Position numbers and translations under genes: made by a program. From Halieaceae bacterium (GTDB lineage Bacteria > Pseudomonadota > Gammaproteobacteria > Pseudomonadales > Halieaceae): a stretch of 12,894 bases of DNA. The notes under the pieces are model-generated. The model was not told the DNA's origin and searched no databases. It saw only the letters and a program-made list of their open reading frames with translations. Of the stretch, positions 1-9,872 are shown piece after piece. How positions within the stretch are numbered: position 1 is the stretch's first letter; every line of letters starts with the position of its first letter. Where the stretch lies: contig DOVB01000187.1 of assembly GCA_003520285.1 (NCBI GenBank), forward strand, positions 2,780-15,673, in the 5' to 3' direction.

Positions 1-360
1 GCGCTGCTGAATCTTGGCCACACGTTTGGGCATGCCATAGAGGCGTTTTTGGGCTTTGGTCAGTGGTTGCATGGCGAGGCGGTTGCTGCAGGTATGGTTT
101 TAGCGATGCGGTTGTCGTGTGCTCGAGGCGCTGTGAGTCAGTCTCAGGTCGAGCATTTAGAGGCCCTATTGCAGGACTTCGGCTTGCCTATTGCTGCTCC
201 GCCATCGATGGCATGCAAAGAGTTCGTGTCGTTAATGACTTTAGATAAAAAAGTCATTAACGGTCAGATGCGGTTTATTCTGCTGGACCAACTCGGCTCG
301 GCTCGGGTGGTCGACGATGTCACAGTCGACGAGTTGCAAAGACTCCTCGACGATCGCTGA
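1..360 (+). CDS. aroB: 3-dehydroquinate synthase, C-terminal part (5' end outside window)
   Basis: This is the last 119 codons of aroB, open at the left window edge and ending in TGA. AroB is a cytoplasmic, NAD- and metal-dependent enzyme that converts DAHP to 3-dehydroquinate, the second step of the shikimate pathway. The visible part starts with the metal-site signature LNLGHTFGHAIE (residues 3-14 of the fragment), followed by WLHGEAVAAGM. The first His of GHTFGHA (7) and the His of HGE (24) match the metal-ligand histidines known in the family. The conserved DKK of the C-terminal helical domain (LDKKVINGQMRFILL) is also present. The family is usually about 360 residues, so roughly two thirds lies outside the window. 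In many gammaproteobacteria aroK lies just upstream, which cannot be seen here. Identity is very secure. Confidence 0.97.
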   Translation, partial: ALLNLGHTFGHAIEAFLGFGQWLHGEAVAAGMVLAMRLSCARGAVSQSQVEHLEALLQDFGLPIAAPPSMACKEFVSLMTLDKKVINGQMRFILLDQLGSARVVDDVTVDELQRLLDDR

Positions 361-437
361 TTGCAGCAATCTTCAGCAAAATAGGTACAGAAGAATGCTA
401 GCGTTTGTCGAGATGCCCAGTACCGTGTAAAATTGCC

Positions 438-484
438 CTCCCCTTAAGATTAAGCGCCCCTGAAAGCTTGCACGGGGAGTGCGC
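438..484 (+). repeat. Overlapping inverted repeats in the gltB upstream region
   Basis: Two alternative pairings share the same G-rich strand. CTCCCC at 438-443 is the exact complement of GGGGAG at 474-479. GCGCCCC at 454-460 can instead pair with GGG(G) at 474-477 plus GCGC at 481-484, leaving an AGT bulge. A small palindrome, CTTAAGATTAAG (443-454), lies between. No run of T follows, so this is not a standard terminator. Whether it is transcribed depends on where the gltB promoter lies. It could be an operator region or chance. Confidence 0.25.
467..483 (+). promoter_or_regulatory. Candidate sigma-54 (RpoN) type promoter for gltB
   Basis: The stretch CTTGCACGGGGAGTGCG fits the -24/-12 consensus YTGGCACGrNNNTTGCW with three mismatches in 14 informative positions and the exact family spacing. 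One mismatch affects the -24 GG pair (TG here), which is normally nearly invariant; the -12 GC (481-482) is intact. Transcription would start near 494, giving a leader of about 33 bases to the ATG at 527. RpoN control of a nitrogen-assimilation operon makes biological sense, but the -24 mismatch keeps confidence low. A sigma-70 reading (TTGCAC at 468 and CATTAT at 491, 17-base spacer) is also possible but weak. Confidence 0.3.
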
Positions 485-526
485 CGCACACATTATTTTA
501 TAACTGTTACTTTTGCTGGAATCGTT

Positions 527-3500
527 ATGAACGCTGGCTTGTATCGCCCTGAAGAATTCCGAGACAACTGCGGGTTTGGCTTAATTGCTCAGACTACGGG
601 TGAGGCAAGTCATCGCCTGCTGCAAACCGCTATCGAGTCGCTGACCTGCATGACCCACCGTGGCGGTATTGCCGCAGATGGCAAAACGGGTGATGGCTGT
701 GGTTTGCTATTCCAAATGCCGACCGAGTTTTTCCGGGCGCAGGCGAAAGCGCTATTCAGTGTTGAATTGACCGATCATTTTGCGATTGCACAAAGCTTTT
801 TAAGCGAAGATCAAGCCTTAGCATCTCGTGAAAGGCAGGCTTTAGAGCAGTCGCTTGCCGCACAGGGCTTATCGGTATTGGGTTGGCGGGTTGTGCCCAC
901 CGATTCTGGTGTATGTGGTGAGATAGCGTTGGCGAGTCTGCCCCGTATCGAGCAGTGTTTTATCCAAGAGACTGCGGTCGAGAGTCCTATTTCATTAGAA
1001 GCGCGCCTGCTGATCGCGCGACGCAAGACCGAGCAAGCTCTGACAGAAGCCGAGCATCAGAGTTTTTATTTGTGCAGCCTGTCTTCTAAGGTGGTGTCCT
1101 ACAAGGGGCTGGTGATGCCAGCCGACTTGGCTCAGTTCTATCCCGATCTCAACGATCCCTCTTTGCATACAGCGATCTGTGTTTTTCATCAACGATTCTC
1201 AACGAATACTCTGCCCAAATGGCCTCTGGCGCAGCCATTCCGATTACTGGCGCATAATGGTGAAATCAATACCATCGAGGGCAATCGAAATTGGGCCGAG
1301 GCCCGGGCAGCACTGTTCGAAACAGACAGTCTCCCGAACATTGCCGAGATACAACCGATAGTCAATCGAACGGGCTCAGACTCATCTAGTTTGGATAACA
1401 TGCTCGAGGTGCTGCTGACGGGTGGTGTCGATATGCCGCGCGCCTTGCGCATGCTCATTCCACCAGCCTGGCAGAACTTAGAGGGTATGGATCCGGATTT
1501 GCGGGCTTTCTATGAGTATCACTCGATGCACATGGAGCCTTGGGATGGTCCAGCGGGCATAGTGCTGACCGACGGCCGCTACGCCGTGTGTTTGCTCGAT
1601 CGCAACGGTTTGCGACCCGCACGCTGGGTGCGCACGAAGGATGGTTTCTTGATCGTGGCCTCTGAGGTTGGAACCTATGACTACCAGCCAGAGGATGTGA
1701 TTGCGAAGGGGCGTGTTGGTCCTGGCCAAATGTTGATGGTCGATACCGAGACCGGGCAGCTCCTACATACGGCAGATATTGATGAGCTGTTGAAGAAGCG
1801 ACACCCCTACAAGCAGTGGTTGCGCGATAATTCGCGCCGCATCGAAGGTACCTTTGCCGGCGAGATCGATCCGGGTATTGATGCCGCTTCACTTGATGCC
1901 TATCAAAAATTGTTTCAAGTCACGTTTGAAGAGCGCGACCAAGTTTTTAGACCGCTGGCGGAGTCAGGTAACGAAGCTGTGGGATCGATGGGTGACGATA
2001 CCCCTATGGCGGTGCTGTCATCTCAGAACCGAGGTTTGTACGATTATTTTCGACAAAAGTTTGCGCAGGTCACCAATCCGCCGATCGATCCCTTAAGAGA
2101 GACCATTGTCATGTCGCTCGAGACTGACCTTGGGCGGGAACAGAATATTTTCACCGAAGGTCCTGACCACGCGAAGCGGATTATTCTGCGTTCGCCGGTG
2201 TTATCACAGAGCAAGTTTAATCGCCTGTTACGTTTGAATGATCCAGATTTTGCGATAGCAGATATCGATGCCACCTATCGTCCCGAGGACACAAGCTTAG
2301 AGCAAGCCATTCGAGACTTGTGTGCTGATGTAGAGCAAGCGGTGCGCGGTGGTGCCACGATCATGGTGATTTCTGATCGAAAAATTGCCACCGATCGACT
2401 GCCAGTTCACAGTTTGTTGGCCACGGGTGCAGTTCACCATCATCTCATTCGCGTTGGTTTACGCTGCGACGCTAACTTGGTCATCGAGACTGGTAGCGCC
2501 AGAGATTCGCACCAGATTGCCTGTTTATTGGGTTTTGGCGCGACCGCAGTTTATCCCTATCTGGCGTACTCGGTACTTGACGATTTGCTTCGTGGTGGCG
2601 ATATCCTGGGTGATCCGAGTGTCAGTTACAAAAACTATCGCAAGGGCATCAACAAAGGGCTGTTGAAGATTATGTCCAAGATGGGGATCTCCGCTGTGAG
2701 TTCCTATCGCGGCGCACAATTGTTCGAAGCGATAGGTTTGGCGCCGGAAGTCATAAGCTTGTGTTTTCGGGGCGTCTCGAGCCGCATCAGTGGCGCTCGA
2801 TTCTCGGACCTCGAGACCGATCAGAAAGCACTTGCAAAAGCCGCTTGGTCGGTGCGCAAAACCCTGGTGCCAGGCGGGCTGTTGAAATATGTGCATGGTC
2901 AGGAATACCACGCCTTTAACCCCGACGTCGTGTTGACCTTGCAACAGGCAGTGGGTTCAGGTGATCGGGCCATCTATCAACGTTATAGCCAGTTAGTGAA
3001 TGATCGCCCGGTGGCAACGTTGCGCGATCTTATGCGTCCCAAAGTATTACCAGAACCACTACCACTTGACCAAATTGAGCCGGTAGCAGCGATATTACCT
3101 CGGTTCGATTCAGCCGGTATGTCGCTCGGGGCATTGAGCCCAGAAGCACACGAGGCGCTCGCGGTCGCTATGAACCGCATGGGCGCTCGTTCGAACTCGG
3201 GTGAGGGCGGTGAAGATCCGGCGCGATACGGCACTGAACGCTCATCTAAGATTAAGCAGATTGCCTCGGGACGATTTGGGGTTACACCGCACTACTTAGT
3301 CAACGCAGAAGTGCTCCAAATCAAGGTGGCACAGGGGGCGAAGCCCGGTGAAGGGGGTCAGCTACCCGGTGGCAAGGTCAATGAGCTGATTGCTCGTTTA
3401 CGTTACTCGGTCCCCGGCGTGACCTTGATTTCGCCACCACCGCATCACGATATTTATTCAATCGAGGATCTTGCTCAGCTTATTTTTGATTTGAAGCAAG

Positions 3501-4978
3501 TCAATCCAAAGGCGCTGGTTTCGGTGAAGCTGGTGTCGGAACCTGGCATTGGAACAATTGCTGCGGGTGTGACTAAGGCCTATGCCGATTTGATCACCAT
3601 TAGCGGTTATGACGGTGGTACTGCGGCCAGTCCAATCACCTCGATTCGCCACGCTGGGTCACCTTGGGAGCTCGGTCTGGCCGAAGTTCAACAAACCCTG
3701 CGCGGTAACCGATTGCGCGGATCGGTCCGGTTACAAGCTGACGGTGGTATGAAAACCGGCTTAGACGTGATCAAAGCAGCCATTTTAGGCGCTGAAAGCT
3801 TCGGTTTTGGCACTGCACCTATGGTCGCCCTGGGGTGCAAGTATCTGCGTATTTGCCATTTGAATAACTGCGCGACCGGTGTGGCCACACAGGACAGCCG
3901 TCTGCGTGACGATCATTTCAATGGCACGGTAGAGATGGTCATCAACTTCTTCACCATGGTGGCTGAAGAAACACGCGAGTGGTTGGCTAAGTTGGGTGTA
4001 AGAAGTCTTGAGGAGCTCATAGGACGCACAGATTTGCTCGAGCTGATCCCCGGCGTGACAGAGAAGCAGAGTCATCTAGACCTGTCTCCCATTTTATACA
4101 GCGACCCTGAAGCCGCTGATCAGCCCCAATTTTGTCAAGTGGCGGCAAATCGACCCTTCGATAAAGGAGCGCTCGCTGAGCGTATGGTCACTGATTGCGC
4201 TGCGATGATTGAAAACAGCTCCGGTGGTGAGCTGACCTATACGATTGGCAATTGCGATCGCTCTATCGGTGCGCGAGTGAGCGGCGAGATCGCACGGCGG
4301 CATGGTAACTTGGGAATGGAACCAGCACCGATTGTGATTCGTTTGACGGGCACAGCAGGACAGAGCTTTGGGGTCTGGAACGCAGGTGGCTTGCATATGC
4401 ACCTAGAGGGCGATGCCAACGATTATGTTGGTAAGGGAATGGCCGGTGGTAAGCTGGTGGTCTATCCACCGCGGTGCAGTACCTTTGCCTCGCACGAGGC
4501 GGCTATTATCGGTAATACCTGTTTGTACGGTGCGACTGGTGGCCATCTATTCGCTGCAGGTACCGCGGGTGAGCGCTTCGCCGTTCGAAACAGTGGTGCA
4601 CACGCGGTCGTTGAAGGGGTCGGAGACCACTGTTGCGAGTATATGACCGGTGGTACCGTCATTGTTTTGGGCCCCTGTGGCGTCAATTTCGGTGCTGGTA
4701 TGACCGGCGGTTTCGCGCTGGTATTAGATGAAGATAGAAAGTTTATCGATCGTCATAATAGTGAGCTGGTCGAGATTTGCCGAGTCAGCTCGGAGTATAT
4801 GGAGGCGTATCGCCACCATCTCAGAGAGCGCATCGCGGAACACTTAGAGCAAACCGGATCAGATCGCGCCGCACATTTATTGGATAATTTCGAAGACTAC
4901 GTTGGGAAGTTTTGGCTCGTAAAACCGAAAGCTGCTGATCTAACCAGCTTGTTATCGCGTTTACGTGATACCGATTAA
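527..4978 (+). CDS. gltB: Glutamate synthase (NADPH), large (alpha) subunit
   Basis: GltB releases ammonia from glutamine and channels it to an FMN site where 2-oxoglutarate becomes glutamate; with GltD it forms cytoplasmic GOGAT. The protein has 1483 residues, the usual family size. The class-II amidotransferase domain begins at the nucleophile Cys15 in DNCGFGLIA, so a 14-residue propeptide should be removed. AHNGEINT and [10 protein letters not shown] follow in this domain. The central domain (about 450-740) precedes the FMN/2-oxoglutarate domain, with [19 protein letters not shown] from 859. The 3Fe-4S cysteines are C1104, C1110 and C1115 (C-x5-C-x4-C). The C-terminal GXGXG beta-helix covers about 1240-1430. 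I chose ATG 527 because [18 protein letters not shown] matches Pseudomonas-type N-termini and GGA lies six bases upstream. The GTG at 479 has no spaced ribosome site. gltD follows after 18 bases. Confidence 0.98.
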   Translation: MNAGLYRPEEFRDNCGFGLIAQTTGEASHRLLQTAIESLTCMTHRGGIAADGKTGDGCGLLFQMPTEFFRAQAKALFSVELTDHFAIAQSFLSEDQALASRERQALEQSLAAQGLSVLGWRVVPTDSGVCGEIALASLPRIEQCFIQETAVESPISLEARLLIARRKTEQALTEAEHQSFYLCSLSSKVVSYKGLVMPADLAQFYPDLNDPSLHTAICVFHQRFSTNTLPKWPLAQPFRLLAHNGEINTIEGNRNWAEARAALFETDSLPNIAEIQPIVNRTGSDSSSLDNMLEVLLTGGVDMPRALRMLIPPAWQNLEGMDPDLRAFYEYHSMHMEPWDGPAGIVLTDGRYAVCLLDRNGLRPARWVRTKDGFLIVASEVGTYDYQPEDVIAKGRVGPGQMLMVDTETGQLLHTADIDELLKKRHPYKQWLRDNSRRIEGTFAGEIDPGIDAASLDAYQKLFQVTFEERDQVFRPLAESGNEAVGSMGDDTPMAVLSSQNRGLYDYFRQKFAQVTNPPIDPLRETIVMSLETDLGREQNIFTEGPDHAKRIILRSPVLSQSKFNRLLRLNDPDFAIADIDATYRPEDTSLEQAIRDLCADVEQAVRGGATIMVISDRKIATDRLPVHSLLATGAVHHHLIRVGLRCDANLVIETGSARDSHQIACLLGFGATAVYPYLAYSVLDDLLRGGDILGDPSVSYKNYRKGINKGLLKIMSKMGISAVSSYRGAQLFEAIGLAPEVISLCFRGVSSRISGARFSDLETDQKALAKAAWSVRKTLVPGGLLKYVHGQEYHAFNPDVVLTLQQAVGSGDRAIYQRYSQLVNDRPVATLRDLMRPKVLPEPLPLDQIEPVAAILPRFDSAGMSLGALSPEAHEALAVAMNRMGARSNSGEGGEDPARYGTERSSKIKQIASGRFGVTPHYLVNAEVLQIKVAQGAKPGEGGQLPGGKVNELIARLRYSVPGVTLISPPPHHDIYSIEDLAQLIFDLKQVNPKALVSVKLVSEPGIGTIAAGVTKAYADLITISGYDGGTAASPITSIRHAGSPWELGLAEVQQTLRGNRLRGSVRLQADGGMKTGLDVIKAAILGAESFGFGTAPMVALGCKYLRICHLNNCATGVATQDSRLRDDHFNGTVEMVINFFTMVAEETREWLAKLGVRSLEELIGRTDLLELIPGVTEKQSHLDLSPILYSDPEAADQPQFCQVAANRPFDKGALAERMVTDCAAMIENSSGGELTYTIGNCDRSIGARVSGEIARRHGNLGMEPAPIVIRLTGTAGQSFGVWNAGGLHMHLEGDANDYVGKGMAGGKLVVYPPRCSTFASHEAAIIGNTCLYGATGGHLFAAGTAGERFAVRNSGAHAVVEGVGDHCCEYMTGGTVIVLGPCGVNFGAGMTGGFALVLDEDRKFIDRHNSELVEICRVSSEYMEAYRHHLRERIAEHLEQTGSDRAAHLLDNFEDYVGKFWLVKPKAADLTSLLSRLRDTD

Positions 4979-6418
<1,440 letters not shown>

Positions 6419-6444
6419 AATTGGTTTAAACCTAAGGACTCACC

Positions 6445-7506
6445 ATGGCGACACTTGCGAATGATCGATTTTTACGCGCGCTCATGCGAGAGCCTGTCGA
6501 TCGAACGCCAATCTGGATGATGCGCCAAGCGGGGCGATATTTGCCAGAGTACCGAGCGACACGTGCGCAGGCCGGCTCTTTTTTAGATCTGTGTAAAAAT
6601 ACGGAACTCGCGTGCGAAGTGACGATGCAGCCTTTGCGTCGCTATCCCATGGATGCAGCGATTCTATTTTCAGATATCCTTACGATTCCCGACGCGCTGG
6701 GTTTGGGTTTGTACTTCGAGGAAGGTGAGGGACCCAGGTTTCGAAAAACGGTGCGTTCGGAAGCGGATCTTGATCAGCTAAATGCTTTTGTCGCCGCTGA
6801 TGATCTGAGTTACGTGATGGATGCCGTGACTGCTATTCGCCGAGAGCTCAATGGTTCTATTCCTTTAATTGGCTTTTCTGGTAGCCCTTGGACGCTCGCA
6901 ACTTACATGGTCGAGGGCGGCAGCAGCAAGGATTTCGCGCGAGTTAAAGCAATGGCTTACGATCAGCCCCAACTCATGCATCGTTTACTGAGTCTGCTCG
7001 CTGACGCCGTTGCCGATTACCTTAGCGCGCAGATTAAGGCAGGCGCCCAAGCCGTGCAGATTTTCGATACTTGGGGTGGTTCTCTGAGTGCGAGTGCTTA
7101 CCCAGAGTTTTCCCTGCAATACATGACGCAAATTATCCGTCAGCTGCCCCGCGAATCAGAAGGACGCGTCGTCCCTGTGATTGTGTTCACCAAGAATGGC
7201 GGTCAGTGGCTGCCATCAATTGCGGCGTCTGGAGCCGATTGTGTGGGATTAGATTGGACTACCGATATCGCTGCCGCGCGCCAGCAAATAGGAGAACAGG
7301 TCGCACTCCAAGGGAATATGGATCCAGCGATATTGTATGCCTCACCGTCTCGAATTCGGGATGAGGTAGCGGCCATACTGCGCTCTTACGGTCGGGGTTC
7401 AGGACACATCTTTAATCTGGGCCACGGCGTCACGCCTGGTGTTAATCCCGATCATGTGAAAGCGTTTGTCGATGCCGTCGTCGAGTTGTCACCGGCCTAC
7501 CATTAG
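6445..7506 (+). CDS. hemE: Uroporphyrinogen decarboxylase
   Basis: HemE removes four carboxyl groups from the acetate side chains of uroporphyrinogen III to give coproporphyrinogen III in haem synthesis. It is a cytoplasmic, cofactor-free TIM barrel. The 353-residue product has the usual length (354 in E. coli). The N-terminal signature [16 protein letters not shown] carries the substrate-binding arginines R27 and R31. The catalytic Asp77 lies in [12 protein letters not shown], the conserved Tyr154 in [13 protein letters not shown], and His327 in [16 protein letters not shown] (6433-6438) lies 6 bases before the ATG. The 26-base gap after gltD suggests it belongs to the same operon, as known in Pseudomonas. 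The gene ends facing cysE with 67 bases between the stops. Confidence 0.98.
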   Translation: MATLANDRFLRALMREPVDRTPIWMMRQAGRYLPEYRATRAQAGSFLDLCKNTELACEVTMQPLRRYPMDAAILFSDILTIPDALGLGLYFEEGEGPRFRKTVRSEADLDQLNAFVAADDLSYVMDAVTAIRRELNGSIPLIGFSGSPWTLATYMVEGGSSKDFARVKAMAYDQPQLMHRLLSLLADAVADYLSAQIKAGAQAVQIFDTWGGSLSASAYPEFSLQYMTQIIRQLPRESEGRVVPVIVFTKNGGQWLPSIAASGADCVGLDWTTDIAAARQQIGEQVALQGNMDPAILYASPSRIRDEVAAILRSYGRGSGHIFNLGHGVTPGVNPDHVKAFVDAVVELSPAYH

Positions 7507-7535
7507 AGCTAGCGGCATTCCCACTATAAGATTGG

Positions 7536-7557
7536 ACGTCACGTTTCGGAGTGATGT
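7536..7557. terminator. Weak hairpin between convergent hemE and cysE
   Basis: ACGTCAC (7536-7542) can pair with GTGATGT (7551-7557) with one G-U wobble when read on the plus strand, around an 8-base loop. There is no T-run on either side, so it does not look like a strong intrinsic terminator. It is the only stem-like element I see in the 67-base gap between the convergent genes. Termination may be Rho-dependent. Confidence 0.2.
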
Positions 7558-7573
7558 GACAACGCAGCGCGGT

Positions 7574-8362
7574 TTACTCGCTATCGAAGCGCTGGTCCAT
7601 GGTCAGGGCTGGGGCCTCGGAGTTGGGGCGCCCGACGATTTTGGCAGGCACGCCAGCTACCGTGACATGTGGCGGCACGTCAGTCAGCACGACAGAGCCC
7701 GCGCCTACTTTAACCCCTTCGCCAATGGTGATATTGCCCAGTATTTTCGCGCCCGCACTGATTAATACCCCGTCGCCAATCTTGGGGTGACGATCGCCGT
7801 GTATCTTCCCGGTACCGCCGAGCGTCACTGATTGCAGGATAGAGACGTTGTTCCCCACCACGGCGGTTTCGCCGATCACAAGACCGGTTGCGTGATCCAG
7901 CATAATGCCGCTGCCCAAGGTCGCCGCGGGATGAATGTCAACGCCAAACGCGGTCGACATGCGATTCTGGAAAAATAAGGCGAGCGAATGCCGGCCTTGG
8001 CGATGCAACCAGTTGGCAACGCGGTAGGTTTGCAAAGCGTGGAAGCCTTTAAAGTGCAAGAAGGGGACCGAGAGCGTCTGGCAAGCCGAATCGCGTTGTT
8101 CTACTGCAATCAGATCGGCTCGAATAGCTTCTCCAATTGCAGGATCTTCTTTGAAAGCGCGCAAGATGACTTCTCGAAGCGATAAAGCATGTACCGTTGG
8201 ACTGTCGAGTTTACTCGCCAGATGAAAGCTCAAAGCGCACTCAAGTTCGGCATGATTCAGAATGGTGGCATGAAAGAAGCTGGCCAAGACGGGCTCTTGC
8301 TGCGCATCGACCTCGACTTCCGCACAAATTCTTTGCCACACTGCATCGTTTGACGTACTCAT
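7574..8362 (-). CDS. cysE: Serine O-acetyltransferase
   Basis: CysE transfers acetyl from acetyl-CoA to serine, giving O-acetylserine, the carbon skeleton for cysteine. The 262-residue protein aligns with E. coli CysE (273) one position out of register, with an N-terminal helical domain (about 1-140) and a left-handed beta-helix (about 141-245). The catalytic residues are present: D91 in QRDSA, D156-H157 in MLDHATG and H192 in GDRHPKIG, equivalent to E. coli D92, D157-H158 and H193. The helix coil loop NVSILQSVTLGGTGK is intact. The protein stops at MDQRFDSE, just where the E. coli enzyme continues with a tail ending in Ile that binds CysK; see findings. GGAGG lies four bases before the ATG. 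The TrmB-like gene is 48 bases upstream on the same strand, so the two may be co-transcribed. Confidence 0.97.
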   Translation of the reverse strand: MSTSNDAVWQRICAEVEVDAQQEPVLASFFHATILNHAELECALSFHLASKLDSPTVHALSLREVILRAFKEDPAIGEAIRADLIAVEQRDSACQTLSVPFLHFKGFHALQTYRVANWLHRQGRHSLALFFQNRMSTAFGVDIHPAATLGSGIMLDHATGLVIGETAVVGNNVSILQSVTLGGTGKIHGDRHPKIGDGVLISAGAKILGNITIGEGVKVGAGSVVLTDVPPHVTVAGVPAKIVGRPNSEAPALTMDQRFDSE

Positions 8363-8410
8363 ACAACCTCCGAATTCAGACGCATACTGTAACTGAAACT
8401 CGCGCCTAAT

Positions 8411-9073
8411 TCACGACTGGCGATGGGCTTTGATTTGCCAAAGGGTATGGCCACTGCGGCTATACTTAGCCTCGAAGCGGGTCAATACTTGGCTCGGTGT
8501 GATTGGTTGGCGCTGCGAAATCCAGTTGCTCAGAGTGAGCGCGTAGTCGAATTCGCTGGCATAAATATTCCAATTGGTTCTGAGTTCGAGCTGATCCGAG
8601 AGGGCCAGTAGCGCCTGAAAACTGGCGTTGCCGTGCACGCGTCTTTTTAAGTGCGCCGCTTTGGGCCACGGGTTTGGATAGAACAGCGTATGGTGTGCCA
8701 GCTTGATCTTCTGGCGCGCCATTAGGCGCCACAGCGACTCACAGTCACTTCGTACCAGTAAGAAATTATCGCCTTCAGTCTGCGGTTCTGCGGCGAGCCG
8801 ATGCGTCGATTGATCAACACCCACGATCAGATAGTCCGGGTGCGCCGAGGCCAGCAGGCGGGTGCTCATGCCGGTCCCACAGAAGGAGTCTAGCCAGAGA
8901 GGCCGAGCTGTCTCGCGATGTTTTTGGGTAATCAGATCGAGCGAGTCTTCTACAAAAGTGGGGATTGGCGTTCGATCTTCATGAGCGCAGTGTTTGCGAA
9001 CGATCGCATCTAGGTCTTTATGAATGCCGTTCTGATTGGTAGAGACGGGTTTTGAGTTGCCAGTCGAGTTCAC
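8411..9073 (-). CDS. TrmB-like SAM-dependent methyltransferase
   Basis: This 220-residue protein belongs to the TrmB family, whose founding member makes 7-methylguanosine at tRNA position 46. Seen in order are an N-terminal segment (SKPVSTNQNGIHKDL), the SAM-binding motif LDSFCGTGMSTR (62-68 for DSFCGTG), the acidic end of strand 2 in GVDQSTHRL, YPNPWPK at 132-138 followed by HLKRRVHGN, and the C-terminal TRFEAKYSRSGHTLW. All have counterparts in TrmB, but the FPDPW-type motif reads YPNPW here, with Asn in place of Asp. It is therefore probably a paralogue whose substrate may differ; canonical trmB is not in the window. I chose GTG 9073 because AAGGG lies five bases upstream and homologues begin near this point. 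A longer TTG start at 9154 would run into the divergent gene. Confidence 0.82.
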   Translation of the reverse strand: MNSTGNSKPVSTNQNGIHKDLDAIVRKHCAHEDRTPIPTFVEDSLDLITQKHRETARPLWLDSFCGTGMSTRLLASAHPDYLIVGVDQSTHRLAAEPQTEGDNFLLVRSDCESLWRLMARQKIKLAHHTLFYPNPWPKAAHLKRRVHGNASFQALLALSDQLELRTNWNIYASEFDYALTLSNWISQRQPITPSQVLTRFEAKYSRSGHTLWQIKAHRQS

Positions 9074-9140
9074 GTCGGCCCTTGCGTGTCGGTAAGATAC
9101 CCTGCCATCATATCGCACAATTCGTTGTTTTGAGGTTTGC
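9074..9140. promoter_or_regulatory. Divergent intergenic region, promoters for both flanking genes
   Basis: These 67 bases separate the GTG start of the TrmB-like gene (minus) from the GTG start of the acyltransferase gene (plus). Each start has a ribosome site here: AAGGG on the minus strand (complement of 9079-9083) and GAGG at 9132-9135 on the plus strand. Both promoters should lie here or just inside the genes. I see no convincing -35/-10 pair in either direction. The best minus-strand guess is TTGTGC with TATCTT at a short 15-base spacing. Confidence 0.4.
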
Positions 9141-9872
9141 GTGAAGGAAGACAATCGACCCTATTGGATCAAGCGCTGTCATCTGGCATTCCGAGCATGG
9201 TATACCGACTACTTTTTAAGACCAGAATGTGCCTCGCTGGGCCCCTATCCTACGATTATGAAGCCGTGGTATGTCAAGATTTCGGGTCCCAATATTCGTA
9301 TTGGTCACAGTTTTACCGCTATTGGAGAGCCATCGCATCGAGTTGAGCTCGGCGTTTGGGGGCGCGAGGCGGGGGCGGGTTGTTTGACCATTGGCGATGC
9401 TGCACTGCTGTCACCTGGCGTACGTATCAGTGCCAGCGATGAGATTCGAATCGGGTCGGGGGTGATGATTGCGAATGGCGCTTATATCACCGATTGTGAT
9501 TGGCACACGGTGTACGATCGGAATGCCAGAGATCCCGAGCCGAAGCCGGTGATCATTGGTGATAATGTATGGATCGGCGATCATGCCACCATCCTCAAGG
9601 GTGTCACCGTTGGCGATAACACGGTCATTGGTGCAGGTTCTGTTGTGGTATCGTCGGTGCCCAGTAATGTGATTGTTGCCGGCAACCCAGCTCAAGTGGT
9701 CAAGCACTTAGATTCGGCGCGGCCGATGGTGACTCGGATGGATCATTTTTCCGATCCCGCTGGGGTCATTGAGTTTTTTGATGGTATCGACCGCGCTGTT
9801 CTCGCCAAGAACACCACTTGGCGATGGTTATTAGAGCTCGTGTATCCAGCGGCGAGACGCTGGCGCAGTTAA
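9141..9872 (+). CDS. Hexapeptide-repeat (LbH) acyltransferase, unknown acceptor
   Basis: The 243-residue product is a left-handed beta-helix acyltransferase of the LacA/VatD/WbbJ type, which usually moves acetyl from acetyl-CoA to a sugar or small molecule. Hexapeptide turns run from about residue 52 (IRIGHSF) through LTIGDAALLSPGVRI (82-96) to DNVWIGDHATILKGVTVG (141-158) and GAGSVVVSSVP. The likely catalytic base is His122 in ITDCDWHTVYDR, the position of the loop histidine in this family. GNPA (181-184) closes the helix. About 50 residues precede the helix and about 55 follow it, ending in a basic, Trp-rich tail (WRWLLELVYPAARRWRS). There is no signal peptide or clear membrane span. GAGG lies five bases before GTG 9141. 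It stands alone on its strand, so context does not reveal the acceptor. Its stop overlaps the modC stop. Confidence 0.8.
   Translation: MKEDNRPYWIKRCHLAFRAWYTDYFLRPECASLGPYPTIMKPWYVKISGPNIRIGHSFTAIGEPSHRVELGVWGREAGAGCLTIGDAALLSPGVRISASDEIRIGSGVMIANGAYITDCDWHTVYDRNARDPEPKPVIIGDNVWIGDHATILKGVTVGDNTVIGAGSVVVSSVPSNVIVAGNPAQVVKHLDSARPMVTRMDHFSDPAGVIEFFDGIDRAVLAKNTTWRWLLELVYPAARRWRS
9869..9872. other. Shared stop codons of convergent genes (TTAA)
   Basis: The plus-strand acyltransferase gene ends with TAA at 9870-9872 and the minus-strand modC ends with TAA read from 9871-9869. The two stops overlap in the palindrome TTAA, so no untranslated space is left between the genes and there is no room for a conventional terminator. 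Transcripts from each side must run into the opposite gene. Confidence 0.9.

Noticed and set aside
359..371. GATTG-CAG-CAATC hairpin at the aroB stop as a terminator
   Set aside because: The stem is only 5 base pairs and no T-run follows.
479..526. GTG at 479 as the gltB start
   Set aside because: The G-rich stretch directly touches the GTG with no spacing, the start falls inside the promoter candidate, and homologues begin at the ATG at 527.
1455..1892. 145-codon minus-strand open frame opposite gltB
   Set aside because: It lies wholly inside the amidotransferase domain of gltB, has a low-complexity Arg/Ser-rich translation and no supporting start context.
2525..2944. 139-codon minus-strand open frame opposite gltB
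   Set aside because: Same pattern: fully inside a conserved gene, with no recognisable domain.
4254..4261. GCGATCGC octamer resembling cyanobacterial HIP1
   Set aside because: It is a single copy inside gltB and the genes are clearly gammaproteobacterial.
7466..7765. 99-codon plus-strand open frame across the hemE end and cysE
   Set aside because: It overlaps two well-conserved genes in other frames and has no ribosome site or known domain.
9411..9707. 98-codon minus-strand open frame opposite the acyltransferase
   Set aside because: It is a codon-aligned antisense shadow of the repeated hexapeptide region, which yields repetitive sequence on both strands.
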